Shown piece after piece: positions 1-8,513 of a stretch of DNA of 64,000 bases. The stretch covers positions 22,102-86,101 of the forward strand of contig JBKHFH010000001.1 in the NCBI GenBank assembly GCA_046540335.1, in the 5' to 3' direction. The position numbers and the translations under genes are program-made. Source of the stretch: Natronoplasma sp046540335 (lineage in GTDB: Archaea; Thermoplasmatota; Thermoplasmata; Halarchaeoplasmatales; Halarchaeoplasmataceae). The notes under the pieces are model-generated. The model was not told the origin of the DNA, did no database searches, and saw only the letters and a list, made by a program, of their open reading frames with translations. Within the stretch, counting starts at the first letter, position 1. Each line of letters begins with the position of its first letter.

Positions 1-242
1 AACCTTGCTTCTAAAATTTTACCTTCCTCTGCCTTTTCTAACATCCTTTCATCTACACTTCTATCGATCTCTTCGTCCCTTTCAGCTAATTCACTGAACT
101 CTTCTAGATCCATGTCTCTCTCTTGAGCCATCTCCCGGAAAACCTCTCCCGATGAGATGACCTCCATGCTTGTTCTTTCTGCTAAAAGCCTAGAAGCAGT
201 GGTTGTTCCGCTCCCGGGAAGGCCGCTTATAGTGATTATTAT
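1..242 (-). CDS. cmk: Cytidylate kinase, archaeal type (partial, 3' end outside window)
   Basis: Phosphorylates CMP/dCMP with ATP in the cytosol. The visible part reads ITISGLPGSGTTTASRLLAE, the P-loop expected at the extreme N-terminus of archaeal Cmk, followed by SSGEVFREMA, typical of the family. It is the last gene of the ribosomal operon here, 23 bases behind DUF106, a common archaeal order. No ATG, GTG or TTG lies in frame between the upstream stop and the P-loop: the family start (M-I-I-T-I-S-G) falls on ATA at 240-242 or ATA at 237-239, with a GAGG just upstream. The product call is firm; the start is not. Confidence 0.9.
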   Translation of the reverse strand, partial: MIITISGLPGSGTTTASRLLAERTSMEVISSGEVFREMAQERDMDLEEFSELAERDEEIDRSVDERMLEKAEEGKILEAR

Positions 243-265
243 ATCCTCAAAGATATTGTTTGATT

Positions 266-1138
266 TTAAGGTTCCTCCTCCTTGAGACGTTTTTTAAAGT
301 CATACATCTTCAATACGACCATAAGGACTTGGGTCAGAGGTAGTGAAACCAGCATGTAAACACCTATCCACTGTGGAAATGGCATGAAGCACCAATCGAG
401 TAACGGTTTTGTGAAATTAGCGTTAAAAGCCCACGGCACCGAGAAAGTTTGGTTCGCAAGTCCTCCTATGAATTGCCAGATCCAACCGAATATTATTAGG
501 ATCACGAACATAGTGACCGCCATAGCTTTTAACTGAGGCTTGAAACTCTTCATCGACATCTCGTTCATTTCTTCCTGCCGCTTCTCCAGCTTTTTCACTC
601 TGCTTTGCTTGTTGGACCTCTTCGCCTCCATAAGCTCCTTCCTGAATTTACTGCTTATCTTTTGGCTTTCGGCCATCTCGACCCAGTCCATCAACTGGTC
701 TCTGATTACAGTAGAGAAAGTGATCATTATCGAACCTGCGAGCATCAATGTCAATATCGGATACTGTCCGTCAAAGCCAATTATTGGGTAGAGTATAAAT
801 CCAAGAGCTTCGCCAAGATCGTTCCTTAAGTCCGGTTGGAGCATTATCAAGAATGCTGACAGTCCGAGAAATATGTAAATAAATCTTTTCAGACTGAATA
901 AGGGTTTTGTTGAGGTGGCCTCTTCCGTTTCATCTTCCTCTTCATCGATTTCCTCCTCCTCTTCTTCTTCTAGTTCTTCATCCAATCGGTCTCTCTTCTC
1001 GCTTTTTTCCTCAACGATCTCTTCTAATTCCTCTTCTGAGACGTCATCCTCTTTGTTTTTATATCTCGAGACTATCTCGTTGTAGAGATCTTCGGATATT
1101 TCTCCTTCAGCTAGTCTTTCGTCTAATTTCCTCAACAA
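266..1138 (-). CDS. DUF106 family membrane protein (archaeal YidC/EMC3-like insertase)
   Basis: Membrane protein of the DUF106/EMC3/TMCO1 group, archaeal relatives of YidC that help insert membrane proteins. About 290 residues: an N-terminal segment resembling the short SHOCT motif (LDERLAEGEISEDLYNEIV), a Glu/Asp-rich linker near residues 33-75, a first membrane segment around 85-105, another near 135-150, a charged coiled coil (about 155-200) and two C-terminal membrane segments. It follows secY, fitting a translocon role. The TTG start used here has no ribosome binding site; an ATT at 1157-1159, four bases after a GAGGTG, would add seven residues and looks better placed. Confidence 0.85.
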   Translation of the reverse strand: MLRKLDERLAEGEISEDLYNEIVSRYKNKEDDVSEEELEEIVEEKSEKRDRLDEELEEEEEEEIDEEEDETEEATSTKPLFSLKRFIYIFLGLSAFLIMLQPDLRNDLGEALGFILYPIIGFDGQYPILTLMLAGSIMITFSTVIRDQLMDWVEMAESQKISSKFRKELMEAKRSNKQSRVKKLEKRQEEMNEMSMKSFKPQLKAMAVTMFVILIIFGWIWQFIGGLANQTFSVPWAFNANFTKPLLDWCFMPFPQWIGVYMLVSLPLTQVLMVVLKMYDFKKRLKEEEP

Positions 1139-1182
1139 CTCTTTATCTTCGGTGATAATACAACACCTCTCAAATTTTATAT

Positions 1183-2754
1183 CTACTGGTTCCCAAAGAA
1201 GTCTCTTAGCATCGGATGCATCTCCATCATCTGTTCTTTTCCGATCTCTTCGTACAGCTCTGTGAGTACGGAAACTGCTAGAAAAAGACTGATACCGGTC
1301 GCTCCGCCTACCGAACCGAGCAGAGTTGAACCAGCTCCCACGATCCCTATGAAAAGGCCGCTGAAGATAGTGACCGTAGGGATGTATCTTTTCAACACTC
1401 TCCTCAAAACCCGTGGATCTCTCCTGAAACCAGGGATCTGCATACCGCTGTCCTGTATCTGGTCCGCCACGGACTCTGCGTCCATGTTAGTAGTCTGCAC
1501 CCAGAATTTAGCGAATAGTACACAAGTTATCGCCATGAATAACATGTGTAATATAACTCTAGCTATTACAGACAGTTTGGAATGACTCCAGGAAACACCC
1601 TCTGGAGATAGAGCTGTCTCGTATTTAGGGGATATGAGTGGTAATAACCATTCCTGAATTCCTTCTGGTGCGTTCAGATACCAGACCGCACCGCTGATGG
1701 GATCTGTAGAACCTTGTTGGTAGACCCCGAGCCAGTCTTGTCCTCCAAGCAGCGGGAAGTTTTGGAACGTAGGATTTGTATAGAACAGCATCGAGAACAG
1801 ATTTATGTTGGCTAAGAGAGCGTGAGCTAAAATGATAGGAATAACAGAAGCATATATCAACTTGATCGGATAGCGTCCTCTCGCTCCTCTAGCTCTACCG
1901 TGCGCTAATGGAAGCTCTATCCTGCTGCCCTGTATATATGCTACGATCAATAATATTAATATAGTGAAGATAAGCCCCATGACAGGATTTGGAGGACCGA
2001 TTATCAACCCTTCAAGCTCCCCCTGCATCAGCTCAGAAGCTGAATAATTTCGGATGGTATAGATCGTCCTGGGGATAGTTCCGGCTGGAGCGTTAGTTTC
2101 CATTTGAGGAGCTGACTCCCAGTTGAACAGACCGGTGAAGAGTCCTTCTGAGACGCCTGCGACAATAAACAGACTTATCCCGCTACCGACCCCCCATTTG
2201 GATACGACTTCATCCATCAAGAATAAGAAGTAACCACCTATGAAGAGTTGAAGTATTATCAGTATTCTAGCTACAAGAAGACCGTTTCCCGTGAAGTAAG
2301 TTCCAAGAGTAGATACGAAAGCATCGGCGGGAACGAGGTATCCGTAAACCTGTGGAACTGCTTGTACTATCAGCATTATTATTACCAAAAACTTCTGGGT
2401 GTTCTGGAAAAGAGCCTGATCTTTCTCGTCTTTCATGTCTAAATCGACGATCTCTGCTCCCTGGAAGAGTTGCATAATAATTGAAGCATTAACGATCGGA
2501 GTGATACCTAGATGAACTATCGAACCCATCTCTCCAGCAAATATAGCTCTGAATTGCTCAAATAGATCTATAGATTGATCTTGACTAAGACCATAAATCA
2601 GGACATTACTCATGAGGAAATAAAGTAAAAGGATAAGGATGAGCCAAATCATCTTTCGACGGAAATGGACGTGCCCCTCGGGTTGCTTGACCGAAGGCAA
2701 ACGGTCTAAAACAGGTTTCAACTTGTATAAACGGCTCTTATCCTCTTCTGCCAT
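1183..2754 (-). CDS. secY: Protein translocase subunit SecY
   Basis: Central pore of the SecYE-beta translocon (Sec61 alpha homologue), with about ten membrane segments. Family marks include the N-terminal region with RLPSVKQPEGHVHFRRKM, the plug-region stretch GSIVHLGITPIVNASIIMQL and the cytoplasmic loop with IPGFRRDPRVLRRVLKRYIP. About 523 residues, a normal archaeal length. The reading frame opens at a GTG at 2763, but that GTGATC is the ribosome binding site for the ATG at 2752-2754, which is chosen. It lies 5 bases behind uL15 in the spc operon and leads into DUF106. Confidence 0.97.
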   Translation of the reverse strand: MAEEDKSRLYKLKPVLDRLPSVKQPEGHVHFRRKMIWLILILLLYFLMSNVLIYGLSQDQSIDLFEQFRAIFAGEMGSIVHLGITPIVNASIIMQLFQGAEIVDLDMKDEKDQALFQNTQKFLVIIMLIVQAVPQVYGYLVPADAFVSTLGTYFTGNGLLVARILIILQLFIGGYFLFLMDEVVSKWGVGSGISLFIVAGVSEGLFTGLFNWESAPQMETNAPAGTIPRTIYTIRNYSASELMQGELEGLIIGPPNPVMGLIFTILILLIVAYIQGSRIELPLAHGRARGARGRYPIKLIYASVIPIILAHALLANINLFSMLFYTNPTFQNFPLLGGQDWLGVYQQGSTDPISGAVWYLNAPEGIQEWLLPLISPKYETALSPEGVSWSHSKLSVIARVILHMLFMAITCVLFAKFWVQTTNMDAESVADQIQDSGMQIPGFRRDPRVLRRVLKRYIPTVTIFSGLFIGIVGAGSTLLGSVGGATGISLFLAVSVLTELYEEIGKEQMMEMHPMLRDFFGNQ

Positions 2755-2759
2755 ATAGA

Positions 2760-3197
2760 TCACTTTTCAGAATTCTCGGTCAATTCTCCTCCAGCATCTT
2801 TAATCTTTTCCTTTGCTTTACTGCTTGAGTTAGGAACTTTGATATTCATCTCTTTGGTAGGTTTACCTTTACTCAATAACTTATCGAAACCAGCTTTTTC
2901 TAAATCTATCTCGTATCCAGAATCTTCCTCGCTGGCATAACCCAGCTCTATCAGATCTTCGAGCATCTCTTCGACCTGATATATATTTATGACTTCCTCC
3001 TCTTCTATCAAATTCTGGGGCCGGGTGAAACCTTTAGGACCGAAATAATCTGGCTCATCCTTTGCAAGGGATTTCCATTTGTGTTTACCAAGGCCAGCGT
3101 TTCCTCTACCGCCTCTTTCTCCGGCACCTCTGCCGTTCTTGATACCTCGGCCGTGTGATCGTGAACCTCGATTTTTCTTCTTTTTCTTTTTACCCAT
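2760..3197 (-). CDS. rpl15: Ribosomal protein uL15
   Basis: Large-subunit protein that contacts 23S rRNA near the exit side. The N-terminus carries the Lys/Gly-rich extension (GKKKKKKNRGSRSHGRG) and the GRGAGERGGRGNAG loop that define uL15, then GKHKWKSLAKDEPDYFG, a recognisable archaeal segment. 145 residues, normal for archaea. It sits between uL30 and secY with spacings of 5 bases on either side. Confidence 0.96.
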   Translation of the reverse strand: MGKKKKKKNRGSRSHGRGIKNGRGAGERGGRGNAGLGKHKWKSLAKDEPDYFGPKGFTRPQNLIEEEEVINIYQVEEMLEDLIELGYASEEDSGYEIDLEKAGFDKLLSKGKPTKEMNIKVPNSSSKAKEKIKDAGGELTENSEK

Positions 3198-3202
3198 GAA
3201 TA

Positions 3203-3685
3203 TCAGACTTCCTGATCGGTTCCTGAGTTCAACATCTTCTGGATAAGCGAATTTATATCGCTTCCACGATAGCCCAATGCCCCACCCATGTTATAAGCTT
3301 TTTTGATACTTTGGTAACTTCCTTTGGGTGGATTCAGTCTAAAAACCCTGTCTAATCCTTCTATATCGCTTAGTAAAACCTTATCAGATGTAACGGCTAT
3401 AGCGAACTGGTCTATTTTATCATATGATGTTCTCTCACTTATCTTTTCTTCGAGCTCATCCCTTGCCATCCCTGAACTTCGTTCGAGAAGACTGACCATA
3501 GTCTCTATATCGATCTCTCCCCAAGTTATCAGATCTTTGACTTTTTTTAACATCCCTTTGTATGTAGGACTTTCCGGGATAACAGTACAGTGATTCACCG
3601 AGTTCAATCTGAGCATCTCGAGAGTGTCCTTCGTCTTTTGAGTTTTATCTCTTGAACTTTTCAATCTAACGACAGCATAAGCCAT
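3203..3685 (-). CDS. rpl30: Ribosomal protein uL30
   Basis: Large-subunit protein. It starts MAYAVVRLKSSRDKTQKTKD and continues with LRLNSVNHCTVIPESPTYKGML, the uL30 fold signature; the second half (YRGSDINSLIQKML) is the archaeal/eukaryotic C-terminal extension. 160 residues, as in other archaea. The gene lies two bases behind uS5 and five ahead of uL15, so it is surely cotranscribed. Confidence 0.96.
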   Translation of the reverse strand: MAYAVVRLKSSRDKTQKTKDTLEMLRLNSVNHCTVIPESPTYKGMLKKVKDLITWGEIDIETMVSLLERSSGMARDELEEKISERTSYDKIDQFAIAVTSDKVLLSDIEGLDRVFRLNPPKGSYQSIKKAYNMGGALGYRGSDINSLIQKMLNSGTDQEV

Positions 3686-3687
3686 TA

Positions 3688-4350
3688 TCAGCCCTCCTGT
3701 TGTGAGACCTCTTCCTGGGCCCCTTCGATAATTCCCAGTTCCTCAGCCTGATCTTTTCTCACTCTCATCTCGGATGTCTTTTTCATAGCGTTGAACACAG
3801 CGAGAGCATAATTCACGGTCGTCCTCGTCTTCCCTTTCGAAAAGCCCCATACATCTCTTATTCCTGCTCTTTCTAGAATGGATTTAGCTGTGTCTCCTAC
3901 AGCTAAACCTATACCGGAGGGAGCAGGTTTCAACTCGATCTCTACAGAACCTGCTTGACCGCTCACTTCAAATGGTACGGTATGTGGTTCACCACAACCG
4001 CATTCCCAAGAACCGCATCCTCTTCTTATCCTTACCATATTGAGTTTGGCGTTGTTCATGCATTTGCGGATAGTGGGTCCGACTTCTTTACCTTTAGCGG
4101 TTCCAACACCGACATAACCGTCGTTATTGCCTATTACAGTCGTGACAGTGAATCTGACCCTTCGTCCTGAATCGGTCATCCTCTGGACCATATTCACATC
4201 GAGAACGTCGTCATCCAATTCAGGGAATAAAGCGTCGATTATCTCGGGTTCTTTGATCGGAAGTCTTGTCGCAAGAGCATCTTTCATGCTCGTGATCTCA
4301 CCGCGTTTTACTTTCCTGCCCAATCTGGTCTTCGGCTCCCATCCATTCAT
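3688..4350 (-). CDS. rps5: Ribosomal protein uS5
   Basis: Small-subunit protein involved in decoding fidelity and mRNA entry. The double-stranded RNA-binding-like N-terminal domain includes RRVRFTVTTVIGNNDGYVG and GTAKGKEVGPTIRKCMNNAK. The archaeal Cys-rich insert RRGCGSWECGCGEPHTVPF is present, followed by the C-terminal domain with PAPSGIGLAVGDTAKSILE. 220 residues. A GGAGG seven bases before the ATG sets the start, which overlaps the uL18 stop by four bases (translational coupling). Confidence 0.97.
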   Translation of the reverse strand: MNGWEPKTRLGRKVKRGEITSMKDALATRLPIKEPEIIDALFPELDDDVLDVNMVQRMTDSGRRVRFTVTTVIGNNDGYVGVGTAKGKEVGPTIRKCMNNAKLNMVRIRRGCGSWECGCGEPHTVPFEVSGQAGSVEIELKPAPSGIGLAVGDTAKSILERAGIRDVWGFSKGKTRTTVNYALAVFNAMKKTSEMRVRKDQAEELGIIEGAQEEVSQQEG

Positions 4351-4850
4351 GATAATTCCTCCAATCTAGATTTCACTTCATCAAATAATTCTGGTGTATC
4401 GTCATCGATGTGTTCACCTCTGATACGGCCCTCATCGGGTAGAATGTCCGGATCGTGTGGGACGGAAATTCCTGCGTCTATCATCCCGTTGAGTGCGGAG
4501 AACAATTTTCCCCCTTTTTCAGGGTGGTTAAGACCGATGTCTAGGACCGCCTCGTCAATCCCTTTGTTCAAAGCTCTTTTTCCAGCTAAGTACCCGACGA
4601 GATAAGCGGCTGGCAGGTTAGATCCATGACCCTCCCATCCTTCTTCCATTATGTGCTCGCTGGAAGCGGATGCTTCTACTATATCTCCGTCTCTATCAAA
4701 TCTGATGAACTGTACTGTGATATGCTTATTAGAAGGCCTAACTACCGCTCTTACTTTGCCGGATTTGAGTAATTTCAATCTTTGTCTGTAATCTGTCTTG
4801 CCCTTTCTTCTCCTTTTGAGGGGCATCATGTATCTTGAACCTTCAGCCAT
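4347..4850 (-). CDS. rpl18: Ribosomal protein uL18
   Basis: Binds 5S rRNA in the central protuberance. It has the basic N-terminal MPLKRRRKGKTDYRQRLKLL, then VVRPSNKHITVQFIRFDRDG, and the AAYLVGYLAGKRALNKGI helix of the family. 167 residues. An internal ATG seven codons in (MMPLKRRR) is an alternative start. It follows eL19 after two bases and overlaps uS5 by four. Confidence 0.95.
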   Translation of the reverse strand: MAEGSRYMMPLKRRRKGKTDYRQRLKLLKSGKVRAVVRPSNKHITVQFIRFDRDGDIVEASASSEHIMEEGWEGHGSNLPAAYLVGYLAGKRALNKGIDEAVLDIGLNHPEKGGKLFSALNGMIDAGISVPHDPDILPDEGRIRGEHIDDDTPELFDEVKSRLEELS

Positions 4851-4852
4851 TT

Positions 4853-5326
4853 TTATTCACTTCCTTTGATCTCGTAATCTTCATCTATATAATCTTCCAT
4901 CTTCAAGTGAAGGATCATATCTGCAGTATCCTCGAAAGCTCCACCTTTCGATTTATTATAGAACTCCCGATAAGTCGATTTTTCTATAAGTCCCTCGTCT
5001 CGCAGCTTTTTCAGCTCTCTTCGCATAGACCGTATCCTTTTTTTCCAGCTGTCCTTGGAGTTTTCACGAGCATTTTTGGTCCCCTGTCTCTTACCGTAGC
5101 CCTTCCTTCTCCCCTTCTTTTTCTGTTCTTTCTTGTAGTTTATCCTCCCGCGAGAATTGCCTTCCTTTGGCTTTTTCTTCATGACTCCTCTGTTTATCAA
5201 CTCTCTCACTTCTTCACGGGTGATAGCTTCTATCACCTCGTCCAACATAGTGTCGTCTATCCAGACACGATCTTTACCGCAGTCGAGGATTTCTGCTGCC
5301 AACCTTTTTTGATATTTAACATCCAT
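4853..5326 (-). CDS. rpl19e: Ribosomal protein eL19
   Basis: Archaeal/eukaryotic large-subunit protein with long basic helices. Visible marks: QKRLAAEILDCGKDRVWIDD near the start, ITREEVRELINRGVMKKKP, and a strongly basic central stretch (KKGRRKGYGKRQGTKNAREN). 157 residues. The ATG at 5324-5326 follows GGTGATT; the open frame runs three codons further upstream only through that ribosome binding site. Confidence 0.96.
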   Translation of the reverse strand: MDVKYQKRLAAEILDCGKDRVWIDDTMLDEVIEAITREEVRELINRGVMKKKPKEGNSRGRINYKKEQKKKGRRKGYGKRQGTKNARENSKDSWKKRIRSMRRELKKLRDEGLIEKSTYREFYNKSKGGAFEDTADMILHLKMEDYIDEDYEIKGSE

Positions 5327-5336
5327 GATAATCACC

Positions 5337-5765
5337 TTATGACGTTGGATTGAGGACTCTTATATCTTCATCCTCAGCTTTCTCTTCGATCTTCAATCTC
5401 TTTCTCATACCTACACTATGTGCGATTCTAACCGCCTGCTTGTCCGGATCGATATCTTCAAGATCATCCGTATTGTGAACAAGAACTTCTTCAAATCCAG
5501 AGGGATGAAGCCCTCTTACTTTTTTCGGTGAGCGGAAACCGATCCTCACGTTGGAAGGTCTGTATTTCTTGTTCTGCCTTGCCTTAGAGTGTAGTCCTCG
5601 GGGTTTTCTCCAAGTATCTTTATCTAACTTGGCTCTGTAGAACCATTCCTGATGATTGAAACTGGGTCTTCTCTCTTTGATCTTCTTCCTTTTTTTCAAC
5701 ATATCCTGGGTCTCTTCGTCCAGTTCGGGTTTTTTCTTTACTTCGTAATCTTCATCATCTGTCAT
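5337..5765 (-). CDS. rpl32e: Ribosomal protein eL32
   Basis: Archaeal/eukaryotic large-subunit protein. The eL32 core is clear: SFNHQEWFYRAKLDKDTWRK, then NVRIGFRSPKKVRGLHPSGF and EDIDPDKQAVRIAHSVGM. 142 residues with a short acidic lead. AGGTGATCA lies four bases upstream of the ATG. It sits between uL6 and eL19, the standard archaeal order. Confidence 0.96.
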   Translation of the reverse strand: MTDDEDYEVKKKPELDEETQDMLKKRKKIKERRPSFNHQEWFYRAKLDKDTWRKPRGLHSKARQNKKYRPSNVRIGFRSPKKVRGLHPSGFEEVLVHNTDDLEDIDPDKQAVRIAHSVGMRKRLKIEEKAEDEDIRVLNPTS

Positions 5766-5783
5766 CTTTGATCACCTTTTAAT

Positions 5784-6332
5784 TCACACGGGTTTGCCGG
5801 CTTTTTCGGTAATGTATATACCGTCTTGGAAGACCCGTGGGTCCGCCTTTGAGATCTTAGTGGCGGATTCGATGTTCGCCGCTGTTTGAGCGACAGCCTC
5901 TTTATCGGGCCCTCGAACCGTAATTTCGTTTCCATCGACTTCAGCTTTGGTCGATCCAATGATGTTTGCTCTTCTAGGTTTGTTCTCCCCTACGAAATTT
6001 TTGATCACAAGCTGATCCTGCTCAGGGGTGACTTCCATGGGAAAGTGGGAATATATGATTTTTAATTTGTAAACAAAGTCCTCTTGAGCACCTTTGATCA
6101 TGTTCTCTATATGGGATTTAAAGGTCCCTAACTGGGCCTTCTCTTTCTTGCTCGGCGTTTCTACACTCAATACAACCTCGTCATCCTTTGCCTCTATCTT
6201 GATCGTTGGATGAGAGAAATTCTTAACTACTTTGCCGTTCTCTCCAGATACTTTCAACTCATCCTTGTCCATCTCGACCGAAACGTTCTCCGGCACCTCT
6301 ACTTTTTCTTCCGAAATCAGTTCAACTGGCAT
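5784..6332 (-). CDS. rpl6: Ribosomal protein uL6
   Basis: Large-subunit protein near the sarcin-ricin loop, made of two repeated domains. The first domain has VSVEMDKDELKVSGENGKVV; the second has EVTPEQDQLVIKNFVGENK and ends with RVFQDGIYITEKAG, the archaeal C-terminal signature. 182 residues. It lies nine bases behind uS8. Confidence 0.96.
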   Translation of the reverse strand: MPVELISEEKVEVPENVSVEMDKDELKVSGENGKVVKNFSHPTIKIEAKDDEVVLSVETPSKKEKAQLGTFKSHIENMIKGAQEDFVYKLKIIYSHFPMEVTPEQDQLVIKNFVGENKPRRANIIGSTKAEVDGNEITVRGPDKEAVAQTAANIESATKISKADPRVFQDGIYITEKAGKPV

Positions 6333-6341
6333 GATAATCCC

Positions 6342-6731
6342 TCAGTAAACATAAGCCAATAACTTTCCTCCTGCTCCTTTGCCTTTGGCTTCAGAATGAT
6401 CCATAACACCTCTATTGGTGGTCAATATTAAGACACCAAATCCTTGAGCAGGAAGATATCTAGATTCATAATCTTCTATGTCAGCATTTTTGACGGACCA
6501 TCTGGGTTTGATTACTTTACACTCATTGATGTTGCCATTCAGGATAACGTTGTAAGTGCCCCCTCTTCCATCTTCATCGTATTCAAATCTCTCAAGATAC
6601 CCGTTCTCCTGCATAACTCTGAGCACGCGCCCGATGAGTTTAGACGCAGGTTTGATCTCACATTCTAACTTTCCGTTTTCTTCCGCATTGTTTATCTTTG
6701 ATAACGCGTCATTCAATGGGTCATGTTTCAT
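6342..6731 (-). CDS. rps8: Ribosomal protein uS8
   Basis: Early-binding small-subunit protein. It starts with KHDPLNDALSKINNAEENGK and has the C-terminal signature VLILTTNRGVMDHSEAK (S-x-G-x-D replaced by the archaeal NRG-MDH form). 129 residues, normal length for archaea. GAGGTGAAG lies just upstream of the ATG, eleven bases after the uS14 stop. Confidence 0.96.
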   Translation of the reverse strand: MKHDPLNDALSKINNAEENGKLECEIKPASKLIGRVLRVMQENGYLERFEYDEDGRGGTYNVILNGNINECKVIKPRWSVKNADIEDYESRYLPAQGFGVLILTTNRGVMDHSEAKGKGAGGKLLAYVY

Positions 6732-6742
6732 TTTTCTTCACC

Positions 6743-6907
6743 TCACGAGTGCTTCTTAAAACCTAGATCTTCTGCGATTTCTCTGAAGCATTGTCTACAG
6801 ACGTGGAGACCATATCTTCTGATTATCCCACGCTTCCGGCCGCAGCGTCTGCAGCCCTCTTTCCTACCATAATCTTTATCTGGTTTTAGACCTTCTTCTT
6901 CGCTCAT
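6743..6907 (-). CDS. rps14: Ribosomal protein uS14, zinc-binding type
   Basis: Small zinc-ribbon protein of the 30S head. The 54-residue frame contains EGCRRCGRKRGIIRRYGLHV then CRQCFRE, giving a CxxC-CxxC zinc knuckle, and ends GFKKHS. The length fits archaeal uS14. Its ATG overlaps the uL5 stop (ATGA arrangement) and it fills the gap between uL5 and uS8 exactly where archaeal spc operons place it. Confidence 0.95.
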   Translation of the reverse strand: MSEEEGLKPDKDYGRKEGCRRCGRKRGIIRRYGLHVCRQCFREIAEDLGFKKHS

Positions 6908-7425
6908 CCTTCATACACCTCCAGATCGAAAGCGTTCTCCATGAATTCTACAGCCTCTTCTTTGGCCATCCTGTGTTCTTCGGGGATACTTTTTGGCTGT
7001 TTCCTCCGATGTTTCACACGCTGACCGTTTCTACCGATCTCTACGGAGATATCCATTCCGAACACTCCAATCTCAGGATCGTAGGCGGCCTCTTCAAAAT
7101 CAGTATAATCGTTTATACCGAAGTTGAGATTTCCGTGATCGTCAAAACTGTTCAAAGGTAGCTGATTTTCCTTCACCCAGAAGGCTTTCTTCAGAAAGTC
7201 ATAAGCTCTTTTTTTACGAAGAGTAACCTTACATCCTATAGGCTGACCTTCTCTTATACCGAATTCTGCATTCGTCGTCTTAGCAGTAGTCTCTATCGGT
7301 TGTTGACCAGTCAACATCTCTAACACGTTGAAGGCCTTCCTGAGTTTTTCGCCACCTTCACCGACGCCTATATTGATCACGCATTTGATCAACCGTGGTT
7401 TTCTCATTGGATTGTCATAATTCAT
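6904..7425 (-). CDS. rpl5: Ribosomal protein uL5
   Basis: Contacts 5S rRNA and P-site tRNA. It carries NPMRKPRLIKCVINIGVGEG at the start, GQQPIETTAKTTNAEFGIRE, and the DPEIGVFGMDISVEIGRNG strand pair near residue 130. 173 residues. The start overlaps the end of eS4 by four bases. Confidence 0.96.
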   Translation of the reverse strand: MNYDNPMRKPRLIKCVINIGVGEGGEKLRKAFNVLEMLTGQQPIETTAKTTNAEFGIREGQPIGCKVTLRKKRAYDFLKKAFWVKENQLPLNSFDDHGNLNFGINDYTDFEEAAYDPEIGVFGMDISVEIGRNGQRVKHRRKQPKSIPEEHRMAKEEAVEFMENAFDLEVYEG

Positions 7426-8138
7426 ATGATACCCACCTCAGGTATCTCGATTATCGGTTTGTCCTCTCCGATGATGAACACATAATCTTCCACGGTAGTG
7501 ATATCAGATTCAAAACGTACAAAATTTGGCTGTGGACCTTTTACTATCTCGTATTCCTCTATCGTATCCAATTCACCGATGTGATCTCCTCCTGTGATCA
7601 AAGCCATCTTTCTTTCGCTGAATTCGTAAGAATCGAGTATCTTCCGATTGGGCAACTGCAGTTTCAGTACGTCTTTGGTATTGTATTTCTTTCCGTTCTC
7701 CAGCCTCAAATTGGTACCGTCGTGAAGATTATATTGAGTGATCCCTCCTTTCAAAGTCTTTTTATCGTCTATCTTCAGGAGTTTCCATTCAGCTTGACTC
7801 TTATCGATCGGTAACAATCTGAACTCGCCTTTCTGGTCGAAAAGTACTCTATAATGCTCAGATAGAGATGGCAAAGAAATAACGTCCATTAAACCGACAG
7901 GTCTATTTTTGTCGGTTACCACCTTGCCGTCGAGCTCTACTTTCCTCTCAGCCAATATACTTTCTGCTTCCTTAGAGGTCTCGGTGTAACTAAGGATGTC
8001 CCTGAGCACAACTATGAGAGGAATACTCCTCCCTGTTGAATGTGGACCGGGACTCGGTGTAGGGGCCCAAAATGATTCTTTTGTAGGTATCCCCCACTTT
8101 TTTGTAGGTGCATTATAACGCTTGTTATGTCGGCTCAT
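7422..8138 (-). CDS. rps4e: Ribosomal protein eS4
   Basis: Archaeal/eukaryotic small-subunit protein with an S4-type RNA-binding domain (about residues 42-105: SIPLIVVLRDILSYTETSKE), a central domain and a KOW-like element with LITGGDHIGELDTIEEY. 238 residues. Start and stop overlap uL24 and uL5 by four bases each. Confidence 0.96.
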   Translation of the reverse strand: MSRHNKRYNAPTKKWGIPTKESFWAPTPSPGPHSTGRSIPLIVVLRDILSYTETSKEAESILAERKVELDGKVVTDKNRPVGLMDVISLPSLSEHYRVLFDQKGEFRLLPIDKSQAEWKLLKIDDKKTLKGGITQYNLHDGTNLRLENGKKYNTKDVLKLQLPNRKILDSYEFSERKMALITGGDHIGELDTIEEYEIVKGPQPNFVRFESDITTVEDYVFIIGEDKPIIEIPEVGII

Positions 8139-8503
8139 TCATTATCCTCCTCTTTTATACCTTCAAGTTTTTCTCTTCTCCACGGATCGGAAAGATCTAG
8201 ATCGGTGATCTTAAGATTTGAAGGGTGAACTCCGAAAGGTTCCTTGGATTCATCCGCCTTTTCTACGACCACGTCTTCTATGAAAACCTTTTCATTCCTT
8301 CTATCGATTTCAGCTACTGTATCTATATGACCTTTGAAGCTGCCTCTCATAACCTCTACTTCGTCTCCTTCTATAACAGGAAGGCTGTTCGTTCCCCACC
8401 TCTCTTGAAGTTCCTGGGAAAGCATGGAAGACATCATCTTTCTTTTCCTATGTTTGGGAGCGTTCTCCCTTCTTTTTCTTTGCTTCCTTGTCTTTTCACT
8501 CAT
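8135..8503 (-). CDS. rpl24: Ribosomal protein uL24
   Basis: Assembly-initiating large-subunit protein. Basic N-terminus (KQRKRRENAPKHRKRKMMSS), then the KOW motif VIEGDEVEVMRGSFKGHIDT and FGVHPSNLKITDLDLSD. 122 residues. The frame opens three codons upstream at a GTG inside GAGGTGTATGAC, which serves as ribosome binding site for the ATG at 8501-8503. Confidence 0.95.
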   Translation of the reverse strand: MSEKTRKQRKRRENAPKHRKRKMMSSMLSQELQERWGTNSLPVIEGDEVEVMRGSFKGHIDTVAEIDRRNEKVFIEDVVVEKADESKEPFGVHPSNLKITDLDLSDPWRREKLEGIKEEDNE

Positions 8504-8513
8504 GTCATACACC

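Noticed and set aside
5762..5959. A 65-codon minus-strand frame
   Set aside because: It lies inside uL6 in another frame and has no family match; uL6 is certain.
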